DNA of 64,000 bases from Ampelomyces quisqualis (taxonomy: Eukaryota; Ascomycota; Dothideomycetes; Pleosporales; Phaeosphaeriaceae), in contig JAGTXZ010000010.1 in NCBI GenBank assembly GCA_018398575.1, positions 2,108,001 to 2,172,000 on the forward strand, given 5' to 3'. Positions 24,413 to 34,099 of this stretch are shown piece by piece. Under the pieces are notes generated by a model, which searched no databases, was not told the DNA's origin, and saw only the letters and a list, made by a program, of their open reading frames with translations. Made by a program: the position numbers and the translations under genes. Numbering within the stretch: the first letter of the stretch is position 1; every line of letters begins with the position of its first letter.

Positions 24413-24845
24413 GAGCAATGCACCATGGGTCGAGAGCAAGCGCGACTATCGAAGATAAGTAGCAGGTTTCCTATGCCGAGGCTTCCATCTCTTAGTACTG
24501 CTGGGCCACAGTCGTTTACTTCAATTCCTCGAATGAAACCGTGTGCGCCATAGGTTCGACAAAAGACACGCTGTCAATGGCACATTGCTCTAAATACCTC
24601 GCCCAGCCGCCAGTATTCCGATTTGTGTCTGAAATCACAAGTCGTGTGCCTGTTGTCCTTTAGCAACCGCCATTATTTCTGAGCAGTGTCAACTCACTTG
24701 CTGCCAGGTAACTTACATCCTCTACCTTCGCATCCATTCTCCCAACGTGCTGCACAATCATAGAACATCCTGCAATCGTCCAGTCAGCGACTGCGGTCAG
24801 ATATCCAGGCCCATCAACTTACCGCCACAAAATGCATCTCAGTCT
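24413..24845. other. Convergent intergenic region
   Basis: 3' sides of two convergent genes. On the minus strand there are two splice-like GTAAGT signals near 24,818 and 24,712 with AG-ended partners. This could mean that the neighbouring minus-strand gene has spliced 3' untranslated sequence. No protein frame is supported. Confidence 0.3.
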
Positions 24846-25690
24846 TCAGTCTCTGACCCAGAATGCCAGCGCCTTCCATGAAGCATCGGGCCTTAAATTA
24901 TGCGGAAGCGCGTACATGTTGAGCACGACTTCCTCGTTCTTGCGGACCAGCCTTGCGCATAATCGCTGCGTGTTGATGCAGTGATCACACGCGCGGTGCT
25001 GGTTTCCCTCGGCCTTGACCCATGTCATTGCACCTGCGCGCCTCTTGTACACCACGTTGTTGACGCAGCATTCGTCCCCGGCATTCCGATCCTTGTTCTC
25101 TAGCATGACTGTGTAACTGGTGCAGTGGCTGTCGGTGGATGTGTAGTTCTCGTGGAATTTGTCGCGGAGCTGGCGCGCTACCTCGCGTGAGATGTGGGAG
25201 AATGGTTTACAAGTCGCGTCACCCCACTTGTTGGGGATACACAGGGCCATCGAGATGGATGGAATTGGTTCCCGGATCGTCTGGCGTTGACAGTTTTCTG
25301 GCGTTGGTTCTTGGTTTCTGCCGTTTTCGAGCTGCGCTTCGCCGTCCAAACCCAAGCCAACGACCTTGCGTGGCCCATCCCACCTAGGTCTCGTACATAG
25401 TTGTGACTGAACTCGCAGCATCTCTTGCGTAGCAAATCACTCACGACTGGCTCCTTTGGTACGTCCGGGCCCTGGAGGGCTTTGTTGTTGTTGTTGTTGA
25501 CGGTCGCCTGGTCTCTAGTATACTTTGACGTAGTTTGCTTTGCCGCCATGTCAAGCAGCGATGCTGCAGTCTTTTCTTGCTCCTCGCGGGTGGTAGCGCT
25601 GTCGAAACAAATCTTCAAGACAGCACCAAGTTCATCATTGCTGAGAGATCCCAGCAGCTTCTGTCGAGCTCCGATGAATTTGGCGTCCCC
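24846..25690 (-). CDS. Unknown protein with C-terminal CxxC-LCAR motif; 5' end unresolved
   Basis: Unrecognised, probably lineage-specific protein. Coding-like sequence starts after an AG at 25,691 with AKFIGARQKLLGSLSNDEL and runs in one frame to about 25,445 (KEPVVSD...), including a poly-Asn run from a CAA/AAC microsatellite. The second part is in another frame from about 25,406 to the stop at 24,846. A GTGAGT donor at 25,444 and an AG at 25,407 would join them through a 38-base intron, short but possible. The C-terminus has ACDHCINTQRLCARLVRKNEE, then LNMYALPHNLRP and AFWVRD. The pattern C-x2-C-x6-C recurs in the neighbouring gene. The upstream ATG at 25,733 sits after a promoter-like C/T-rich leader but is out of frame, so the start is unknown or damaged. 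No signal peptide or membrane segment is seen. Confidence 0.5.
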
Positions 25691-26122
25691 TGAAAGAGTG
25701 AGGAGGCCCCGTGGTAGTCGTTTCCCAATAACATCTTGCGTCTGAGTTTTGGTTGTAAAAGGTGCAAAACAAAGAAACAGAAAAATTGTGAGTGTGGCGG
25801 GGTATTGTTGTTAACTTTACGGTGTCTGATTACCAAAGGGCAAACGGACACGATGTCACGGGACTTTGCGAGATTAAGCACCCGTGACGAACCCTGCGCC
25901 AGCGTAGAAGTGATGTGCTGAACATCAGGCAAACTGTAAGAGAAAGAGAAAGCAATAACGCTTGAAAGTATTGAGTGGGTATCGCTAGCACAGCGGATGC
26001 CATGGTCTCAAGGGTTGTCCTCGCATTTGCCAGTGTAGGATCTAGCAGTATAATCGTTGCGGCGTGTGGAAAACTCACAATAAACCAGTAACAGAAAAAA
26101 GCGCTAAATCAAATTATGCATT
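25691..26122. other. Upstream region of the CxxC gene
   Basis: Probably promoter and leader of the minus-strand gene to the left: minus-strand reading gives a C/T-rich stretch ending in acaaccaaaactcagacgc just before the ATG at 25,733. No other gene is supported. Confidence 0.35.
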
Positions 26123-26251
26123 GAGCACCTTTACTACTTGTCCTATACAGCACTCTTACTGCTTCTCCTATAGACCACCTTTACCACGCGCTATTCCTAT
26201 TGAACACCTTTACTACTGTTCCTAAGGATTGCTCTTACTATAACTCTCCCG
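26123..26251 (+). repeat. Minisatellite of about five degenerate 25-29 base units
   Basis: Units start near 26123, 26148, 26173, 26202 and 26227. Each keeps a gca/aca-cct-ctttact core and, except the last, ends in cctata- or cctaag-like sequence; the third is four bases longer. The array overlaps the 3' end of the degraded gene to its right, so the last codons there are repeat-derived. Confidence 0.65.
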
Positions 26252-27300
26252 CTCGAGTACGCTATAGCACCTGCATAAACCAGCCATGTTCCAGTGCTTA
26301 TATATACCACTAAATAGACCATACAATTTCTTTTCAACTCCAAGTCTCTTAGGAAGAGCATGTATCTCTAGCACAAATCTCAAGTCCATCCAAGAGACCC
26401 TTGCACACAAGCGCCGCTTCGTGAAACAACTGCTGCACGTTCCGTTCTCGTTTTCCAACGCTTTGGTCTGGTTGGGACCCTCTAGTCCGCTGGCAGGATC
26501 ATTGACGGCTACACCGACCAAGTCTGGTTCTTGTAATAGAATCTAGGGGACTTGACAAAGCTCTCATGATAACCCGAGCGTGCGACTTTAGAGAGAAATT
26601 TATTGTTGGACTTTTGTTGAAATATCTGACTGAGCGAGGAGGGGATGTTAGAGAATTGTACCAGGTTTGCTGTTCCATCACTCTTGGCGCACGGAGAGAG
26701 CTTTATGGATGTTATCTGATTTCTTCATGAAATTGACTCTTCCTTCCGTTGTGTTTGCCTCTTCGCTGACCTTGTGCACCTCTGTTGGCTCTCCGGCCTG
26801 GGTCGGTAAAGGAGTCGGTGTCGACTGAACAGCCGGCATGGACTGAATATCCGGCGAGGACCGAAAATCTGGCGTTGACGCGAATCTCACAGTCTTGGTT
26901 TTTTGGCATCGGTCGTCGATATCTAAGCCTTCTCGCTGGACTAACAACTCCGCAGAATTTTGTTTGACCAACCCTTCATTGGCCTCAGTGCCAATTTCTG
27001 CCTCCTTTCCGGCTTTTGCTCGCTCCACCACTATTTGGAGTAGGCACGAAGCTAGGAGTTCTTTTTTGGCGTGCCGGGCGCGCGTCACCATCTTTGCAAC
27101 AAGGTGTTGATCACGGAGCAGAGCTCCTTGGAGCTAAGCGTTTCGTAGAGCTTCTGTCGTGCTGCGGTGCATCGAGGGATGTCCGACAGTACTATAAGCG
27201 CTTCGAAGTATTCATCTATGCGGGAAGATATTGTGTTTGGTTGTTACTTACTTCAAGATGTCTTTTAGGGAAGCAAGAGATGCTGGAGTGTTGTCGTTTC
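26222..27300 (-). pseudogene. Degraded paralog of the CxxC-LCAR gene
   Basis: The C-terminal piece (26,222-26,521) has TCSSCFTKRRLCARVSWMDL followed by LEIHALPKRLG, matching the neighbouring gene's CxxC-x6-C, LCAR and ALP pattern. Further upstream on the same strand RQKLYETLSSKELCSVINTL (about 27,150-27,095) matches RQKLLGSLSNDELGAVLKI of the neighbour. Between them is a Glu/Lys/Pro-rich stretch (26,678-27,091) in a different frame from RQKLYETL, with a stop directly after the frame break. No normal introns join all the pieces. The last codons run into the minisatellite. I read this as a decaying second copy; an expressed gene with unusual introns cannot be excluded. Function is unknown. Confidence 0.45.
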
Positions 27301-27853
27301 TAAGCGTATCAGGAAAGCCTTTGGAAAAGATTTTGTAACTTTGTTGCTATGGCATAAGTATTATTTACAGAGTAGATGTGCATACAGAAACTTTTGTTGA
27401 TGTAAATCGTCTAGTAGGTTCTACCCTGCTGCAATTGCTGCGTTACTAGAGTCTGTCTTAACAGCGCTACAAGTAATAGGCGTTAGCTAGTAACAAAGAA
27501 GTATAGTTACTCTTTCCATACGATAGGTAATTAGAGCAATATAAATACTTGGACAATTTTATATATTATCGCCTCTAGGAGCGAGTAATATTAGTTGAGT
27601 AGAGCATCGTTGTATAGGACAGACAAATCCCTACCGTATTGCAGCAATTGAAAAACTAGCATACATAATTCCAACCTTTAAGTAACCTCTTGTAGGTAGG
27701 GAGCTAACAGCAGTAATTAAACGTTAAGGAAAACTCAGCAGGTAGTATCATTGTCGGCTCACTAGGGGCAGATGTATACTACTGTACTATGTAATGAAGC
27801 TCCATCATCATCGCCCAACTACTTCCTAAAATAGCTAATACTGAGGAGACCTC
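27301..27853. other. AT-rich intergenic region
   Basis: About 550 bases, AT-rich, with no gene. Composition is shifted compared with the flanks and could be an old repeat relic, but I see no ends or coding trace. Confidence 0.35.
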
Positions 27854-28813
27854 TTACTTCTTGCTCGCTTCTTTTCGCTCCTCCAGCAATTGCGAAGGAG
27901 TCCTCCCCTTCACATCCAACACATCGGGTTTCGCACCATAGCTCTCTAACAGCTTCATCGCTTCCTCTCGACCCAATCGTGCCGCAAAATGCATAGGCGT
28001 GAAGCTCGCGAACAAACTGTTGTCTGCACGCGGAAGAGTTTCTGCCGGAAGTTGTTCGTTTACGTCAGCTCCGTACTGCTCCACCAGGAGGCGTATGGTA
28101 TCGATAGCACCACGTTCCGCAGCCATCTGCAATGCCCCTGACATTTTCACAGCATAACCGCCTTGTAAGAGTAGCTCTATCATAGATGTGCCGCTAGATT
28201 TGACAGAACGGCATAGTCGAGAGCCGCGGTAGCTCGAGGTGGGTCGCGGCATAGGGATCTCGCGACCTCCACCATGCTGAAGGATTACTTTGGCGAGCTC
28301 GACATCGTTTGATGCTATGGCAAAATCAAGCGGTCGTTGGCCCTGGATAATATCGAATATGGCGACGTTTGGTGATGCTTTGGCTAGCACCTCGAACACG
28401 TCAGCATGGCCATTTTCGACCGTCTTCTTGATGGTGACACGGTCGATCGCGGACGACAGCTTGACCCCGTTTTGGGACGCAAAGTCGAGTAAAGTCGAGA
28501 CTGTAGTAGCATGGCCGTTCTCGGCGGCTCGTAAAGTAGCCTGGTAGACATTGGAATTTTTCATCGCCAACACACCTCGCACATCGTTCTTGTCGTTCGC
28601 TGGGCGGTCTTCGTCGTAGATCCGATGGGGCGAATCCAGTGCGAGTTCTGGAGACTCTTCGAGAATACTCCGGAGCATCGAGATGTCTCCTGTAGAGCTT
28701 GCCCTGATGAGGGAGACGGCGGTGTCCTCACCGACGAGGACATCGCCTAGATCTCTTGGTGACTGGTATTTGGACGGGAGTGCCTGAAGGTCCGCTGCAG
28801 TTACTTCCGTCAT
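27854..28813 (-). CDS. Ankyrin-repeat protein
   Basis: A single-exon gene of 319 residues. Repeats are visible as helix pairs: VYQATLRAAENGHATTVSTLL, VENGHADVFEVLAKASPNV, RPLDFAIASNDVELAKVILQ, ALQMAAERGAIDTIRLLVEQY and PMHFAARLGREEAMKLLESY, the last followed by KPDVLDVKGRTPSQLL. This is about five or six repeats, with the clearest TPxHxAA-type unit near the C-terminus. Such proteins usually mediate protein-protein contacts; no enzyme domain is attached. There is no signal peptide or membrane segment. I chose the ATG at 28813 (MTEVTAADLQ). The next upstream in-frame start-like codon is TTG, and the sequence before it resembles a leader. Its partners and pathway cannot be inferred from the neighbours. 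Confidence 0.85.
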   Translation of the reverse strand: MTEVTAADLQALPSKYQSPRDLGDVLVGEDTAVSLIRASSTGDISMLRSILEESPELALDSPHRIYDEDRPANDKNDVRGVLAMKNSNVYQATLRAAENGHATTVSTLLDFASQNGVKLSSAIDRVTIKKTVENGHADVFEVLAKASPNVAIFDIIQGQRPLDFAIASNDVELAKVILQHGGGREIPMPRPTSSYRGSRLCRSVKSSGTSMIELLLQGGYAVKMSGALQMAAERGAIDTIRLLVEQYGADVNEQLPAETLPRADNSLFASFTPMHFAARLGREEAMKLLESYGAKPDVLDVKGRTPSQLLEERKEASKK

Positions 28814-29338
28814 GGCTGTAGGCAAGGCTTTGATGATAGAAGATAATTAGACAGTTCACTTGACATTCACCTCGACCAATACGTGGGGAGGTTTGGGTTC
28901 AAAAAGAAGAGTATAAATAGTGGGCGTGGTCGAGTACCGGTGACGGTGATGTCGATCAGCGTAAGGAACGCACGGCCGTTGATGCAACATGCACACGGCT
29001 CCAGGTTGGATTAGCCTCCACAGCGGGGCAACCTGTCAGCGCTAGTCTACCTAGTGGTATCGCCAAGGTCAAAAGTTAGACCCTCTAGTGGGTAACACTA
29101 CAACGCGGCCAACAACTAGTACTGGAATAGCACCATCCTGAGGCCAAAAGAGGAGCAAGAATATGTAGCCGTCATTTTGTCTCAGTGCTGCTAGCAGTAG
29201 TCTACGTTGAAAATCTGCAGCTTGGTATCAACTTGAAAGGAATCCTGGGGCAACGTAGTATAAAAACATCATTTTCTTTGTCTCAAACTATACAATCTAT
29301 CAAAGAGTGTGGTGGTGATTCCGTCATTCGAATTCACA
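28814..29338. other. Promoter region of the ankyrin gene
   Basis: No gene. A tataaa-type element at about 29,258 on the plus strand precedes a possible plus-strand transcript (see the overlapping frame at 29,339). A second tataaat lies near 28,913 in a minus-strand upstream position for the ankyrin gene. Confidence 0.35.
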
Positions 29339-29782
29339 ATGGAACCATTCTCAAAGCCCATGGTGACGCAACGCAACAGTGTGCCCTCCACTTCTTTCAA
29401 GCCAGACATGAAAAACATAAATCAGGGAGCATGTCATCCTTTGATATCACGGCAAGCTGTAACCGAGAAAGTCCTGCCTGATTTTTCAATCGCCGACCTA
29501 ACCGCTGGGGATGTCGCAAGTTGGTGGGTCCAAGGTCGTGCTGCAATCGCCAAAGGTACCCGATGCGTTCGTCTCAGTATTTGTGTGGCCCGCAGCGAAT
29601 GTGATGGTTCCTGCAGCATCTTCCGTGGCCAATACATCCTCTGGTCTGGTGGCATCCCTGACCATGTGGGTGATCTTGTTCAGCTGTCCATTGTTGATAT
29701 TATCTTTCAGTACCGGAAGCTCTTTTGTAGTGAAGAAAGAGTTTGGTCCCTTGGTCTGATACTCTACTGCGCCGAAGACTAG
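29339..29782 (+). other. Possible overlapping plus-strand frame, antisense to the secreted-protein gene
   Basis: An ATG-started frame of 147 codons (MEPFSKPMVTQRNSVPSTSF at its start) follows a TATA-like element by about 80 bases and has a good initiation context. From 29,498 it lies opposite the 3' part of the secreted-protein gene, where its composition is what antisense of a real gene would give. It is either a real overlapping transcript or a chance frame; I lean to chance or a non-coding antisense transcript. Confidence 0.2.
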
Positions 29783-30190
29783 GATCTCACTCGTCGCAAC
29801 AGTTGCGATAGCGACGGAAGCTGCCTCGGCATCTTCGGGGCGGAAACAACCGTCAACCTCTGGCCACTGTTCCAGGAAATGATCGCTGATACTGGCGTCG
29901 TAGAAATCAGAGTACTTGTAGTACCCAGCGTTGAGGCCCTGAAAGTTGGTAGCTTGAGCCTCCGAGCCAGCGGTGTACAACAAGTAATGGTCCGTAGCCG
30001 GATAATATTGCTGGAGGTAAGCGACATAGTCTGCTAAGGTAAGCCTCTCCCCATATTCGCAGTCGGCACGGGGAAGCAAGGCTTTGCCATTCTGCGAAAT
30101 AGGGGCGGCGAATGTGAGTCCAGAAAATGCGAGGACATAGAGGGAGATTGCTGAGAGGCTCAGACTGCTCATGTTTGGAGTGAGACGCAT
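29498..30190 (-). CDS. Predicted secreted protein of unknown function
   Basis: A single exon encoding 230 residues. The ATG at 30190 gives MRLTPNMSSLSLSAISLYVL followed by AFSGLTFAAPI, a clear signal peptide with a basic start, hydrophobic core and Ala-x-Ala-type cleavage region. The mature part has four cysteines (ADCEYG, DGCFRP, GDCSTT, PTCDIP), two of them close to the C-terminus. A DYVAYLQQYYPATDHYLLYT segment and a central predicted alpha/beta region follow the signal. No known domain is recognised. It lies 653 bases from the retrotransposon boundary, an effector-like genomic setting, but no sequence feature proves a role in host interaction. An in-frame TTG upstream would put residues ahead of the signal peptide and was not used. 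Confidence 0.75.
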   Translation of the reverse strand: MRLTPNMSSLSLSAISLYVLAFSGLTFAAPISQNGKALLPRADCEYGERLTLADYVAYLQQYYPATDHYLLYTAGSEAQATNFQGLNAGYYKYSDFYDASISDHFLEQWPEVDGCFRPEDAEAASVAIATVATSEILVFGAVEYQTKGPNSFFTTKELPVLKDNINNGQLNKITHMVRDATRPEDVLATEDAAGTITFAAGHTNTETNASGTFGDCSTTLDPPTCDIPSG

Positions 30191-30843
30191 TGCAACGACT
30201 TTGAGAAGGTAGCTGTTTGTGAAGGTAGTGGGATGAGGACAATGCAAACTGACCTTGACATACCCTTATATATATTATACAAGAAACTCGCCAGCCCGTC
30301 TATATTGCCCTTACATCTTACTGACGTCGTTCTTCTGCTTCTATGCGAGGATCGCGATGACAAGGTGTCAGGCTACCCAGATATCCAGTGACTAGGCGTC
30401 ACAGCAACGAAAACAAGGCTCGCCCACTTACAGCTTACTGTATTGCAGAAGCAACTTCACGGTTGGCAACTGTCGCTTCACTGATGGGATGTGGTAGAAA
30501 GAAATTGGTGCGGTCTTATTGGTCGGAGCGACCACTACCTAGTAAACAAGCGCGCACTTGATGCGATGGGGCTATGTTCCTAGCACGGTACCGTCAGTGG
30601 ATCAAAGGAAGAAGAACATGTGTAAGCACTTGTCCTCGTATCCCAATCTGGCAATCACTTTCTCTCTATGCGATGCTGAGAACAAAGAAGATTCGATAGA
30701 CTAGTTAATCATACCCCATGTGTCTCACAGTCTCCGCACCGAGTAGAGGAAGGTTCTTCGAGTTGGCGCTAACGGTTAACGAAGCCGACCCGTGTACATA
30801 AGCCACTTATAGCACTTTAGGCAATTGAATATTATACAACTGA
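30191..30843. other. Promoter of the secreted-protein gene and left flank of the retrotransposon
   Basis: No gene. A ttatatata run near 30,266-30,275 on the minus-strand upstream side of the secreted-protein gene could be its TATA element. Base composition is normal up to the retrotransposon edge, so mutation has not visibly leaked into this flank. Confidence 0.45.
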
Positions 30844-30848
30844 CGTAA
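30844..30848 (+). repeat. Target-site duplication, left copy (cgtaa)
   Basis: cgtaa immediately precedes the TG of the 5' LTR and recurs at 44356-44360 immediately after the CA of the 3' LTR. Five bases is the usual duplication for Ty3/Gypsy integrases. Confidence 0.85.
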
Positions 30849-31025
30849 TGCTATGGAACAGATCGGATATGGAGTTTCTATGAAGGATCTCCTATTTTTG
30901 GCTTAGTGCCTTGGCAGTGCCTGCCTGTAGATAGCTTGAGCTGCCTTACTTATAAGACTCTTAACTCTAATACAATCTCACGATATACACTAAGCTTTTG
31001 CTGTCTTTAGGCCTTAGCTGTAGCA
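30849..31025 (+). repeat. 5' LTR (177 bp)
   Basis: Starts TGCTATGG and ends TAGCA. It aligns without gaps to the 3' LTR and differs at eight positions, all transitions. Differences in the first quarter are unmutated here and mutated in the 3' copy; those in the last half are the reverse. The mutated block therefore begins inside this LTR. Confidence 0.93.
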
Positions 31026-31964
31026 TCTAGTAGCTAAAAACTTTTGCTCTACTCTGCATTGCGCGTGTAGCTGTCCTCCTAGTTCTGCATTGCGCGCCTA
31101 AGCCTAGCAAGCAATTGTTAGCCCTCTTGCTCTGCACTGTAACAGTAGCTACCCTTAATCTGCATTATATAGTGCTCTTTCTGCTTTGTATTGCGCGTGT
31201 AGCTACCTACAATTATACTAGGTGCCTCTTAGCCTAGCCCTCTCGCCTACACTGCAGCTTTAACTACCTAATCCTTATTAATACACCTACACTAAATCTA
31301 CGCAATCTACAACTACTAACAGTTCTTTAGCATATTTAGCTTACTAACTGCCTAAGACTGTAGTACAGTCTAGCTGCAAGACTTATTAGAGACTTGTAAT
31401 TGCTCTGCTATTATATATATACTCTTAAGGAAACGCGTAAGCAGCTAGAAACTTAAGAGATTAAATATTAACCTAGGCAAATTATTGTTAACCTGTTTAC
31501 TGTTACCTTAAAGAACCTGCTAATCTGCTTTAGCAGTGCCTAAACTAGCACCTAAGCCTGCAGGCGTTCTAGCACCTAACCTAGCCCTGTTAGAGAAGCT
31601 GTAGCAGTTACAACGTGCGTAAACACAAACATAACAAGAAGGAAAGACCTTAACTTTAATAAAGGAAAGCGTTACAGCAGGCTTGCCCTAAACAGAAGTA
31701 AATCTAGGGACAGATAGTGCGCCTAAGACGTCTTAATTAAGCAAGTAGGCACCCTTGTTAGAGCTGCCTCTGCTTAGGCCCCTACAGGATTTAGCTTTTT
31801 CCTGCCTGCTCTGTGTCCCTTGTACACCTCTCCTGTCTACTACTTCTTTTCCTTCTACTCTTTGCTATTACCTATCTCCTATACTATTGTTAGTTATATT
31901 ACTCTTACACTATCTATTAGCAGCTAGTTCTGTAGCTTGTTAGTTTTTTAACGCACAAACAAGA

Positions 31965-33700
31965 TTGTCTACGTTAGAACAATCTTCTAAATCCAAAGCT
32001 CTTCTCTTACCTAGAGCTTTACTACTATCTTCCCTAGAGTTAACAGCTAATCCTACAGTGTACTCTTTTAATCTACTACGCCTAAACCTGCGTGCGTTGC
32101 ACCCTGTAGAAATAGCACAAAATCTAGCACTAGCACTAGCTCTAGGGCCTAACCTAGCTCTAGTACCTAACTATCCTTAAACGTACTCTAACAATTAATA
32201 CTAACAGAATGCGCTTATTATCCTAGAGATTACTTAACAACAGGCTAAAGGAAGGGTGTTACTAATCTTTAGAGCACTAATCCTTTTTACTAAAGCACAA
32301 TAGGCAGCTGCTAATGCAGTAGGCTAACTAATATTCTGTATGTACTATAAAGTAAATTGCTGTTGCGCTATTAAATACTTAGAGGGCAATAGTTTAAACT
32401 CTAACAACCTTAAATTCTAGCAAAACCAGTTTATAGAAGGCCTAACTAAAGAAGTAGACAAGACAGAGGACCTGCTTGTACGCGCCTAGCAGCTAGTACC
32501 TCTACCTAACTTTTAACAATTAGCTGTTCTACCTCTTGCTAGACTAGAGCGTTTAGAGCAACCTGCTTCTTAACAACACTCTAGTAGACTGTTCTGTTAC
32601 TTAGAAGAAACTAAAGAGATCTTGCAGGAATTCTCTCTACCTTGTTACTAGCCTAAACATTAACACGCTTAAGAAACTTGTTATAATACACTAGCATCTA
32701 GGTATTAGCCTCTCTTCTAGTAATACAGTATACTTAGAGTAGCACGCGCAACTAAGGCATCTACCTGTTGTTATCTAGATAACCTATTGTTAAGTAGTTT
32801 ATCTTTAGACAGTAGTTAATCTTAGCACTAGCTACGTAATTAAAGGTAAGACAGACATTGTTGCTGCTACTGCTGTAACAGCTTTACTAAGTCTTGCACC
32901 TCTAAGCTAGTTAACAGACGCTAACTAAAACCTAACAAAATAGGCACGTACAATAGTACTACTAGCGTCTATCTATACGCCTAGCAAATTAGCCTGCGCG
33001 TTAACTAGTATAGCTTTGCTTAGGTACTTAAAGTGCTCCTGTTGTGTATAAAAGGCCAAGCGCTAGAATAGTACGCTTTATTATTAGAACCTAAGCACAA
33101 ATGTATAATAACAAGCGTTAATGCGTAGATTAACTTGCTCTACTACTGCTTTTAACGCAATATTATTAGCGCAGAGAGGGAAGCTAACGCTCTAAAGTAT
33201 TGCTTTAATTAGAAGTTGTTAGTCTGCAATTATATTACAAAGAAGCAGACCTTGCTATACAACGCTAGCTACAATCCTATTGCCTAGGAAATTATAATAA
33301 TTTACAAGATTTGGTTAGACTTTAACTTGCTCTTTATAGCATTAGTGTTTATTTACGCTAACATAACAATAGAAACCTTTGTTAACAAATGCTACCAAAA
33401 GAAAGACTCTTGCCAACAGGTGTAGGAAAGACAACATATGTAAGCTTGCTGCAAGTTTAAGTCTATTGCAAGATAATTTGCATAAAACTGCTAGGCAGCT
33501 TGTTGCAAGCGCAAAGACTAAGACGCGCTCTCTTCTAAGAAGACTTCTAATTAAGTCCTGCTGCGTACTACAGCACTAGCAGCAGTTGTTCTAAGAGCTA
33601 TTGCTCTAGCCTATGCCTTGCGCCTGTTAAAGTACCTATGTATATATTGTAGAGGTAAACATTGCAACAATCTTTGCTCTACTTAACCTAAGTTCTAAAA
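31965..33700 (+). pseudogene. Retrotransposon gag remnant
   Basis: An interrupted frame begins with ATG at 31,965 (MSTLEQSSKSKALLLPRALL) and can be followed in the same phase past many TAG/TAA codons to a cysteine knuckle at 33,639-33,680. The knuckle reads CIYCRGKHCNNLC, a C-x2-C-x3-H-x4-C variant of the nucleocapsid motif. The position before protease and the knuckle identify it as gag. The middle carries helical, Leu/Gln-rich sequence as expected for a capsid, but too much is altered for closer assignment. Protease and the rest of pol are in the -1 frame relative to gag, compatible with ribosomal frameshifting in the ancestor. Where gag ends is unclear because the apparent TAA after the knuckle may itself be a mutated Gln codon. 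Confidence 0.6.
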
Positions 33701-34099
33701 ACGCGTTACGTTCCTAGCTAACGCAATGTTATCTTTTCTAGGAGATTCTTCTAACAATAAATTAGTTTTAGATCTAGAATTTAACAACTAAGTATTTTAG
33801 AGTAATAGCGCAGAACCTACTCTAGCTGCTACTAAGTTAGAAAACTCCTAACAGAGCCCTAAATAGACAGCTGTAACTCTAATCTTGCTACTTCTGCTGT
33901 CTATAGTTTAAGCAGATTAGATCTTCCTTTTCCTTTGTTAACTATTTATTTAGTACTGTATTAGATACCTATTGCAGTTAACAACCTAATACTAGTTTCT
34001 ACTACAGAATTTTTATCTGCTTTAAACAACCTAGTTCTCTATACTATTCTTATTACTACTTTTACTAATTGCAACAAGCCCGCTAAGGCTTATATGCAC

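Noticed and set aside
33379..33579. Uninterrupted 66-codon frame within the gag region
   Set aside because: It is in a different phase from the frame that carries the zinc knuckle and has no gag-like features, so it is a chance frame in the mutated element.
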